The notes beneath the pieces were generated by a model. It searched no databases, was not told where the DNA came from, and saw only the letters and a program-made list of their open reading frames with translations. From positions 1 to 36,740 of the forward strand of contig JANZZJ010000214.1 of NCBI GenBank assembly GCA_026419455.1: 36,740 nucleotides of DNA, written 5' to 3'. A program made the translations under genes and the position numbers. Source of the DNA: Candidatus Sumerlaeaceae bacterium. GTDB lineage: Bacteria > Sumerlaeota > Sumerlaeia > Sumerlaeales > Sumerlaeaceae. The stretch's first letter is position 1. Each line of letters opens with the position of its first letter. Below are positions 29,455-36,740 of the stretch, in pieces.

Positions 29455-30533
29455 CCGGCCGCCGAACGTCCCGAATTGATGTTGTAGCTCCATCCCTGGA
29501 TTTGGGCGACGGCGTCTCCTATGATGCACTGCGCTGCCGGCAGGCGTTGTTGGACCTCGGGGTGCTGAGTGACGTGTATTGCGACTATGAATCTAGTGCT
29601 GCAGAAGCCCGAGCTTGGGCACACGACATCGCCGAGCTTGGGCGGTTTTCCAAGCCTGATGCAGTACTTTTCGAGTATTCCACAGACTCGCACAGCACCT
29701 CCCGCGTTCTTCAATCACAAATTCCGTTGTTATTGCGCTATCAGAATATCACGCCTCCCTATTTCTTTGAGGTCCTCGATCCAGAGCATGCCGAACGCCT
29801 ACGGCGTGCCAGGGAGCGACTGGCTGAAGTGGCACCCAAAGCCATAGCTGCAGTTTGCCCGTCTCACTTCAATGCAAGCGAAGTTGCAGCGCTTGGCTGC
29901 CAACAAAATTTTGTGGTTCCAAATTTCTGCCGACTCCGCCAGCCAATGCATGGGGAGTGGTCGACGGGGCGGCTACGTTTGGTTTATGTTGGACGCATCG
30001 TTCCAAACAAATGTCAGCACGAGTTGATTCAGCTGGCCAACGTCATTGCCAGCGAATTTGCTCGGCCGGTTGAGCTTTTGCTTTTTGGTAGTGAAACCGC
30101 ATGTCCCCCATATGCTTCTTTGGTTCGATCGCTTGCCCAGCAAGCTGTCGCTCGGGTTTCTGTACATGGCAGATTTGCGGAGAATGAAGAAGTGTTTGAT
30201 GGTGTGCACCTTTACGTATCGCTAAGCGAGCACGAAGGGTTCGGTATGCCCCTGGTGGAAGCGATGTCGGCGGGGATTCCCGTACTTGCCTATGCCGCGG
30301 CTGCTGTGCCAGAAACGGTGGCGGGTGGGGGATTATTGTTTGAGGGCAAAACAGCCGGCGGAGTCGCTGCGCTAATTGAATGGATTGCTGAAGAGCCCCA
30401 GCGGTGGCGGCAGCTCCGCGCGGCGGCACTTGCTCGTGCGAAGGATTTCGCCCACGAGACCATTCGGCGTCAGTTAGCTTCGGTACTTCAGCAACTTGGT
30501 TTTGCGGTTAGGGATTATGACTCGGCTGCGTGA
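29451..30533 (+). CDS. Glycosyltransferase family 4
   Basis: ATGA overlap with wzt-like gene. LRLVYVGRIVPNKCQHELIQL, VHGRFAENEEVFDGVHLYVSLSEHEGFGMPLVEAMSAGIPVLAYAAAAVPETVAGGGLLFEG. Confidence 0.93.
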   Translation: MTGRRTSRIDVVAPSLDLGDGVSYDALRCRQALLDLGVLSDVYCDYESSAAEARAWAHDIAELGRFSKPDAVLFEYSTDSHSTSRVLQSQIPLLLRYQNITPPYFFEVLDPEHAERLRRARERLAEVAPKAIAAVCPSHFNASEVAALGCQQNFVVPNFCRLRQPMHGEWSTGRLRLVYVGRIVPNKCQHELIQLANVIASEFARPVELLLFGSETACPPYASLVRSLAQQAVARVSVHGRFAENEEVFDGVHLYVSLSEHEGFGMPLVEAMSAGIPVLAYAAAAVPETVAGGGLLFEGKTAGGVAALIEWIAEEPQRWRQLRAAALARAKDFAHETIRRQLASVLQQLGFAVRDYDSAA

Positions 30534-32169
30534 ACTGCAGACCTACGAGCGCTGGGCGCTTTTCTTTATCGTGGCTGTGGCGCTCGCGTTGCGTCTCTGG
30601 AAACTCAATGAGATCCCGCCAGGGCTTTGGTATGATGAGGCACTGTACTGTCTCAATGCCCTTTCGATCCGCCCAGCGCACTGGCCGATTTTCTTCATGC
30701 TACACGGTCATCCCGTTGAACCGCTGTACGTATATAGCCTCGCCATCGCCTTTTCGCTTTTTGGTGCGGAAGTCATCGTGGCACGAACGGTGAGTGCTTT
30801 GTGGGGCACAGCGGCCGTCGCGCTTTTTTACCCCGTAGCACGCCGGCTAGTCGGAGAACGCTGGGCGCTTGCTGGATGCTTAGTGTATGCTGTGTTCCGC
30901 TGGCCGCTCCATTTCAGCCGCACGATTTTCCGCGCCCTCACGCCTCCCGTATTCGTGCTACTTGTTGTGCTTTTCTTTCTCCGATGGCGGCGTAGACGTC
31001 GCATGAGCGATGCCATACTCTGTGGCGCCTTCCTGGGCGTGGGGATGTATACATATATCTCCTTTAGGCTTGTTCCGATCCTCTTCGTGCTTTGGATCGC
31101 GTGGCTGTTTTGGCGCGGAGAGCTTGTTGGGAGACGCGATGGTAAGGCTATCGGTGCCATCGCTGTGACAGCGCTGCTCGTATTCGCTCCGTTGGCTGTC
31201 GATTTCCTCAAGTATCCAGAACATTTCTCAGGACGGCTCGACGAAGTTTCCATGTTTCACGACAGAGTAGAAATCCCCGCGGGCGATGGGCGCTCACAAA
31301 TCAAGCTTGTTAGCAAACCGTGGGGCGAGATTCTTCGTGGTTTGGCAAAGAATGCGGTGGATGTGGCAGGAGTGTGGACGTTTAGGGGCGACCACGTTGG
31401 ACGACATAATCTGCCTTATGCGCCCGTCTTCGATTGGGTCAGTGGAATTGTGTTTTACCTTGGGATTGCAGCCAGCCTGCGGTGGGGACTCTGGCGGGAG
31501 AATGCATTCCTGCCTCTTATCTGGCTTTTCGTCATATCCAGCGCCAGCATATTTTCTTACGGCGCACCCAACATCCTGCGCATGCAGGCGGCCATTCCCG
31601 CTGTGGTTCTTCTGTATGTTCGGGGGCTAATTGTGATTTATGACTGGGCGAAAACGCGCTTTAACCAACGCAGTGGGCAAGCAGTGGTTGCGAGCCTACT
31701 TCTCTGGTTTTCTGCCTATCAGCTCGACACTTACTTTCGCCGCTTCGCATCGTCGGCGGAGGTACGCAATCAATTCCTGGCCGATACATTTTATGAACCG
31801 GCTGTCGCAGTGCGTGCCTGGGCGGAGCACTATCGCGAAATCTGGGTTTCTCGCGACTTGGCAGAGCACTTGACGTTCCAGTTCGTCACCAAAGACGTGC
31901 GAAGCATTCGTCCGTTCGACCGTCTTGACGACGCGGTGACCTCCTCAGTGCGCCCTGCATTGCTTCTCATAAGCGTTCCCGCTTTGACGGCCCAACTGGA
32001 TGACAGCGCCTCCACATGGCAACGGCTCGTCAAAGCGCATGCACGTCTGTTGAGGGGGTTCCGTGTTGGCATTACTTCTTCGGACGCTAGATCACCAACG
32101 CCGGCGCCTTTTGCGTATTTGTGGGAACTCCCAGCGGAGCCAATGAGTGGAGATTCCTCAAGGCGGTAA
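30517..32169 (+). CDS. GT-C fold membrane glycosyltransferase (PMT/ArnT-like, GT39/GT83 type)
   Basis: ATG 30517 overlaps upstream gene (track ORF from 30496). N-terminal ALALRLWKLNEIPPGLWYDEALYCLNAL with the acidic DE motif and many TM helices. Confidence 0.82.
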   Translation: MTRLRELQTYERWALFFIVAVALALRLWKLNEIPPGLWYDEALYCLNALSIRPAHWPIFFMLHGHPVEPLYVYSLAIAFSLFGAEVIVARTVSALWGTAAVALFYPVARRLVGERWALAGCLVYAVFRWPLHFSRTIFRALTPPVFVLLVVLFFLRWRRRRRMSDAILCGAFLGVGMYTYISFRLVPILFVLWIAWLFWRGELVGRRDGKAIGAIAVTALLVFAPLAVDFLKYPEHFSGRLDEVSMFHDRVEIPAGDGRSQIKLVSKPWGEILRGLAKNAVDVAGVWTFRGDHVGRHNLPYAPVFDWVSGIVFYLGIAASLRWGLWRENAFLPLIWLFVISSASIFSYGAPNILRMQAAIPAVVLLYVRGLIVIYDWAKTRFNQRSGQAVVASLLLWFSAYQLDTYFRRFASSAEVRNQFLADTFYEPAVAVRAWAEHYREIWVSRDLAEHLTFQFVTKDVRSIRPFDRLDDAVTSSVRPALLLISVPALTAQLDDSASTWQRLVKAHARLLRGFRVGITSSDARSPTPAPFAYLWELPAEPMSGDSSRR

Positions 32170-32200
32170 TTCTTAAGGTTAAGATGATGACACCTTAGCC

Positions 32201-33370
32201 ATGATATATTTCGATAACTGTGCCACAACGCCAATGGATCCCGAGGCATGCCGCGAATTGGCGCGTGTGTCTGCGGAGTGCTTCGGCAATCCGTCCAGCA
32301 TTCACACTGCGGGGCGCTGCGCTGCCCGCGAACTGGATGTCGCCCGTCAATTTCTGGCGGAAACGATAGGTGCGCGTCCGCAGGAGCTAGTGTTTACCTC
32401 AAGCGGGACGGAGGCAAATAATTTTATTATTGCCTCAGTCGTCCATGCCGCAGCTCGAGACGAGCGCCGTGTTCACATCATTACTTCGGCGGTAGAGCAC
32501 CCCAGTGTTCTCAAGCGGCTGGAGTTCGAACTTCGCGAGCATCCACATTTATTGGAGGTCACCTTCGTTGGTGTGGACAGCGTTGGCCGACTTCGGCTCG
32601 ACGAGCTGCGTCGCGCGATTCGTGACGAAACCCGCCTTATTTCGCTGCTTTTTTGTAACAACGAAACGGGCACGTTACAAGACCTCGATGCCCTCGCGGC
32701 CATGAGGCTGGCCCATCCCCACGTTTTGCTGCATCTGGATATTGTGCAAAGCTACGGCAAGCTCCCTCTCGACGTGCGCACCGTGCCCGTCGATTTCCTT
32801 ACGGTTTCGGGTCACAAAATTTACGGGCCGAAGGGGATTGGGTTTGCCTACGTCCGCGACGGGATTGCTGTGGAGCCACTTGTCGTCGGTGGTGCGCAAG
32901 AGCGCTTTCGCCGCGGCGGAACGGAGAATGTGGCGGCGGCTGCAGCGTTTGCCGCAGCTGTGCGTTCGCTTCCCCCAGCTGCTCAACTTCTTGCCAGGTA
33001 CTGCGCACTCGAACGTCTCTTCTTTAACGTTCTTGACGAAGAGCGCGTGGAGTACATTTTGAATGGTCCCGCCGACTACTCGCGGCGCCTGCCGGGCATT
33101 TTCAATGTGTCGTTCCGTGGCGTTGCCAATAAGGAGGATCTACTCATTGCGTGTGATCTCGAGGGGCTTATGGTCTCCAGCACTTCGGCATGCCGCTCGG
33201 GGGTTGTGAAGGATTCTCATGTGTTAGCTGCCATGGGAGTCCCCGAGTTAGCCCGGCGCGGTGCGTTACGCATTGCATTTAACAAGTTTCATACTGAAAC
33301 TGATATCGAACGTGGCGCACGCATCCTTGCGCAGTGCGCCAAACGTGTGGCGTCCCAAGCAAGAGCTTAG
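32201..33370 (+). CDS. Cysteine desulfurase (NifS/IscS family)
   Basis: MIYFDNCATTPMDPEA, FTSSGTEANNFII, SAVEHPSVL, NNETGTLQDL, SGHKIYGPKGIGFAYVR, RRGGTENV, active-site loop STSACRSG. Confidence 0.95.
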   Translation: MIYFDNCATTPMDPEACRELARVSAECFGNPSSIHTAGRCAARELDVARQFLAETIGARPQELVFTSSGTEANNFIIASVVHAAARDERRVHIITSAVEHPSVLKRLEFELREHPHLLEVTFVGVDSVGRLRLDELRRAIRDETRLISLLFCNNETGTLQDLDALAAMRLAHPHVLLHLDIVQSYGKLPLDVRTVPVDFLTVSGHKIYGPKGIGFAYVRDGIAVEPLVVGGAQERFRRGGTENVAAAAAFAAAVRSLPPAAQLLARYCALERLFFNVLDEERVEYILNGPADYSRRLPGIFNVSFRGVANKEDLLIACDLEGLMVSSTSACRSGVVKDSHVLAAMGVPELARRGALRIAFNKFHTETDIERGARILAQCAKRVASQARA

Positions 33371-33505
33371 TCCGATAACCGTAAGGAGTTTTTTTGTCCC
33401 GGCGTGTGCCTGCAAAACGCTACTTGCAATTTCCGATTTGGTTGGGTGGAAACGTCGTGCGAAATTACGACATAGCCAGCGGCAAGCGAAGGCAGACTCG
33501 GCGCG

Positions 33506-34207
33506 ATGCGAATAGTAGTCACATTACCGACTTACAACGAAGCGGAAAACATTGCTCCTCTCATTGAGCAAATCCTGGCACTTGGCGATGAATTCGAAGT
33601 GCTTGTCATAGATGATGACTCGCCCGATCGTACCTGGGAAATCGTCATGCGCCTTAGCAAAAGCGAGCCGCGGGTACAGCTCATCCGGCGCATTGGTGAG
33701 CGCGGTCGCGGCACAGCCGGCCTTGTGGGCTTCAAATGGGCGCGTGAGGAGGGAGCGGACGTAGTGGTGGAAATGGACGCGGATTTCTCGCACCAGCCAA
33801 AGTTTATCCCCTCACTGCTCGAGCCGATCCGTAGTGGCGAAGCTGACATTGTCATTGGGTCGCGTCTTGTGGGGGGAGGGGGAGAGACAGGCCGCTCACC
33901 CCTGCGAACTCTGATCACGCTCTTTGCGAACTCCTACATCCGGTTTGTCTTAGGTTTACCCATTCGCGACTGTACTAGCGGTTTTCGTGTTTTTAATCGC
34001 CGTGCCCTCGAGTCTTTGCCGTGGGAACACATGCGGTGTCAGGGACCTGAAATCGTGCAGGAGGTTCTGCACGAAGCTCGCAAACTAGGACTGAAAATCG
34101 TAGAGCGACCGATTATTTTCGAAGAACGCCGCGCTGGTCAGTCCACCTTCAATCTAAAAATTATGTTAAGAAGTTTCCTTTATATGATTCGGCTTCGATT
34201 TCGATGA
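33506..34207 (+). CDS. Polyprenol/dolichol-phosphate mannosyltransferase-like GT2 (DPM1-like)
   Basis: MRIVVTLPTYNEAENIAPLIEQIL, VIDDDSPDRTWEI, RGRGTAGLVGFKWAREEGADVVVEMDADFSHQPKFIPSLL, DCTSGFRVFNRRAL, FEERRAGQSTFN. Confidence 0.95.
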   Translation: MRIVVTLPTYNEAENIAPLIEQILALGDEFEVLVIDDDSPDRTWEIVMRLSKSEPRVQLIRRIGERGRGTAGLVGFKWAREEGADVVVEMDADFSHQPKFIPSLLEPIRSGEADIVIGSRLVGGGGETGRSPLRTLITLFANSYIRFVLGLPIRDCTSGFRVFNRRALESLPWEHMRCQGPEIVQEVLHEARKLGLKIVERPIIFEERRAGQSTFNLKIMLRSFLYMIRLRFR

Positions 34208-35292
34208 ATCGTATGGAATCCATCTGGCGCCGATACCGCCACTACCTCGGCCCATTGGGAAAGGCTTACGGCGCAGCCATGAAGCTCCGGTCGGTAGCGT
34301 ACGAAAGGGGTTTGCTCTCCTCTCAGCGTGCGGCGTTACCCATTGTCAGCGTGGGAAATCTTCGTTTGGGAGGGACGGGAAAAACACCTTTCGTCGAATG
34401 GTTGACACGTGAGCTAGCGAGTGCCGGTTTGCGGCCCGCGATCGTTTCGCGTGGTTATGGTCGTCACACGCCCCCCTCACAGCTGGTGGTCGTCAGCGAT
34501 GGCGCAACTACTCTTGCCGACGCGCAAGAAGGCGGTGATGAACCCCTCATGCTTGCCCGCGCTCTTAGGGGTGTTCCAGTGGTTGTATGCAGCGATCGCT
34601 TTCGCGCCTGCGAGTACATTCATCGAAGAGGCATGGCAGAGTGCGTTGTTCTTGACGACGGGTTTCAGCATTTGGCCTTGGCCCGCGATTTTGATGTGGT
34701 CATAGTGGATGGGGGAATCTGTCGTGAGCGGGTTTTTCCCGCGGGTGAATTGCGCGAGCCTTTATCCGCTCTAGCCCGTGCACATGCCTTTGTCTTTCAG
34801 GCTCAGGCTGGGCACCTCACCGACGCGTGGCGATCTTGGTTGGAACAGCACTTTCCTGGGCGAGTGCTTGTCGAGATGCACCGGGCTCCCGGGCCAATCC
34901 ACTTGGCTCAGTCCACTGATGAGGTTGCGCCAGAAGCCTTAAAAGACACGCGACTTCTTGCCTTCGCGGGAATTGCCCATCCTCAGCGGTTTTTCGCCGC
35001 TCTTCACTCATTGGGTTTCGACTTCGTGGAGATGCCTTTTGAAGACCACGCGCACTATGCGCCGGAGCGACTTACGACTATTCTTCAGAGAGCGGAAAAG
35101 GCACGTTGCGCTGCCCTCATCACCACAGCAAAGGATGCCGTGAAACTGCCTCCGGCCTGGCCAGCTGCTGAAATCAAACTCTACATTTTGCGCGAAAAGG
35201 TCTGGATAAACCCAGCGGAAGTCCTTTTAGAGCGGCTGAGAGAATGCCTGAGGAAAAGGCTGATGCCGTCATTCCCCCACTGCTCACAATAA
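34204..35292 (+). CDS. lpxK: Tetraacyldisaccharide 4'-kinase
   Basis: ATGA overlap with GT2. SVGNLRLGGTGKTPFVEWL, IVSRGYGR, GDEPLMLARAL, VVLDDGFQHLALARDFDVVIVDG, FAGIAHPQRFFAALHSLG, TTAKDAVKL. Confidence 0.96.
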   Translation: MNRMESIWRRYRHYLGPLGKAYGAAMKLRSVAYERGLLSSQRAALPIVSVGNLRLGGTGKTPFVEWLTRELASAGLRPAIVSRGYGRHTPPSQLVVVSDGATTLADAQEGGDEPLMLARALRGVPVVVCSDRFRACEYIHRRGMAECVVLDDGFQHLALARDFDVVIVDGGICRERVFPAGELREPLSALARAHAFVFQAQAGHLTDAWRSWLEQHFPGRVLVEMHRAPGPIHLAQSTDEVAPEALKDTRLLAFAGIAHPQRFFAALHSLGFDFVEMPFEDHAHYAPERLTTILQRAEKARCAALITTAKDAVKLPPAWPAAEIKLYILREKVWINPAEVLLERLRECLRKRLMPSFPHCSQ

Positions 35293-35423
35293 GCCAGTTC
35301 TGGCGACGAGTCACTGCGAATTCTACCCGGTCTTGTTAGTAGTATGATCTGGAGTGAACGCGGCCGGGACCACTTAGCCTCGACCACATTCCTCTCTCCG
35401 CTATGGCAAAGGAGGTGAGGTAT

Positions 35424-35660
35424 ATGGGCTTCGTGGACAAGCACACGATCCCCGGTGTATGCATGTTGCTCGAGTGTAAGAAGACCTCGTCGGAAGAGGA
35501 AAGTGTCGACCTTTCGGCTTATGATGATGGTCTTCTTAAAGAGGGCGGCGATTACATCTGTGGCCTAACCGGTAGGGTTAACGGACCTGACTACCGCCCA
35601 GCCGATCCCGAGCATTGCCGCAAGGGTAGGTCGTGCTTCAAACAGCACATGATGTTTTAG
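35424..35660 (+). CDS. Small (78 aa) cysteine-containing hypothetical protein
   Basis: Strong SD (AAAGGAGGTGAGGTAT) then ATG 35424. MGFVDKHTIPGVCMLLECKKTSSEEESVDLSAYDDGLLKEGGDYICGLTGRVNGPDYRPADPEHCRKGRSCFKQHMMF; five Cys. Confidence 0.7.
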   Translation: MGFVDKHTIPGVCMLLECKKTSSEEESVDLSAYDDGLLKEGGDYICGLTGRVNGPDYRPADPEHCRKGRSCFKQHMMF

Positions 35661-35841
35661 CAGGGGGTGACGGCGAGAGCCGGAAAAGAAGTAGGGGGAG
35701 GGGAAAAAGAGCGAGAGGTGTAGGAGCTTTTTTATCTTTCACCCCTTCACACGGTCCTTCAAATGGTTTATGAGCGAAGGTACCCCACGGTTTTGTCCTT
35801 TCGTGGTTCCATATTTACGGGGCGGAAATGTATAGAGTTCC

Positions 35842-36722
35842 ATGATCAGCGTGTCGAAACTGCTGTGCGATTCCTCATCCTTTGGTGACACCTTACGTTA
35901 TACGCGGCACACCGTGCAGGTGATGCACGGGACTACCCACGATCGCGGACCAGTTGTGGTGTGGAATTGTACCCGCACGTGCAATCTCCGCTGCGTTCAT
36001 TGCTACTATGCTGCTGAGCCAGAGCCATCGCCGAACGAGCTCAGCAGCGAAGAAGCTCGGCGCTTCGTAGACGATCTCGCAGCTTTTCGCGTGCCGGTCT
36101 TGCTCATCTCGGGGGGAGAGCCGCTGGTGCGCCGTGATATTTTAGAAATCGCAGCGTACGCGGTGCAAAAGGGCATTCGTGTTACTTTGTCAACGAACGG
36201 CACCCTCCTGACACGCGACATTGTGCGGCGCCTAAAGAATATCGGCGTCGGTTACGTTGGCATCAGCTTCGATGGAGTTGGCTCCGTTCATGACTACTTC
36301 CGTGCACGAGACGGAGCTTTTGCTGCGGCCCTAAGTGGGGTTCGCCTGTGCCTCGAGGAAGGGCAAAAGGTGGGCGTGCGCTTCACTATGAGTCGCCACA
36401 ATCGCGACGAGCTACCTCGCATCTTCGATTTCATCGAAACCGAGGGGATTCCGCGCGCATGCTTTTACCACCTTGTCTATAGTGGGCGTGGTGCGGATCT
36501 GCGAGCGCATGATCTCACTCACGAAGAAACCCGTGCAGCCATGGACTTGATCATTGAACGAACCCTTGCCCTGAATGCTGATGGCCGCCCCCACGAGATC
36601 CTCACTGTGGACAACCACGCCGATGGGGTTTACATCTACTTGACTCTGCGTCGGCAAGGTTCACCACGTGCTGACGCTGTGCGTCAGTTGCTGGAAAACA
36701 ATGGTGGCAACCGATCTGGCGT
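35842..36722 (+). CDS. Radical SAM protein of the AhbC/AhbD/NirJ (alternative heme or heme d1 biosynthesis) type; 3' truncated at contig end
   Basis: Open frame without stop, absent from ORF track: MISVSKLLCDSSSFGDTLRYTRHTVQVMHGTTHDRGPVVVWNCTRTCNLRCVHCYYAAEPEPSPNELSSEEARRFVDDLAAFRVPVLLISGGEPLVRRDILEIAAYAVQKGIRVTLSTNGTLL...RQLLENNGGNRSG. CxxxCxxC motif and GGEP present. Confidence 0.88.
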
Positions 36723-36740
36723 CTGTCTCTTATACACATC
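36723..36740 (+). other. Tn5/Nextera mosaic-end adapter remnant (library artefact)
   Basis: CTGTCTCTTATACACATC matches 18 of the 19 nt of the Nextera transposase adapter read-through sequence CTGTCTCTTATACACATCT and is flush with the window end. Confidence 0.95.

Noticed and set aside
1-36740. CRISPR array, tRNA, rRNA, transposase/IS, phage or toxin-antitoxin modules
   Set aside because: No regularly spaced repeats, tRNA T-loop signature, or mobile-element/defence protein motifs were seen; intergenic regions are short. A formal search was not possible.

Overview
This 36.7 kb window is almost fully coding and looks like chromosomal DNA from an uncultured Gram-negative (diderm) bacterium; lpxK and O-antigen-type export genes support the outer membrane. 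I see no rRNA, tRNA, CRISPR array, transposase or phage genes. The minus-strand left end carries a truncated zinc-ribbon/Ser-Thr kinase/membrane fusion and a secreted GlgB-like GH13 enzyme interrupted by one in-frame TAG. The middle carries a 765-aa GreA-like protein, a glycosyltransferase, an M20 dipeptidase, a lone sugar ABC permease, a stand-alone PilT N-terminal-like domain, an aminotransferase, a sigma54 response regulator, Pcm, a cobalamin adenosyltransferase, a MATE transporter and a polyprenyl synthase. From 21.2 to 35.3 kb a co-directional block encodes surface polysaccharide functions: ligase/polymerase, glycosyltransferases, a 956-aa TPR protein, a Wzm/Wzt-type ABC exporter with an extended Wzt C-terminus, a GT-C enzyme, a DPM1-like GT2 and LpxK. 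The right end has a small Cys-containing protein and a truncated AhbC/NirJ-like radical SAM gene. The last 18 nt match the Tn5/Nextera mosaic-end adapter, so they are probably not genomic. Strongest items for a second look are the adapter at the contig end, the TGG-to-TAG stop in the GH13 gene, the orphan PilT-N domain protein, the Chlamydia-style long GreA, the extended Wzt, and the small Cys protein next to ahbC. I found no convincing evidence of a complete new defence or mobile system.
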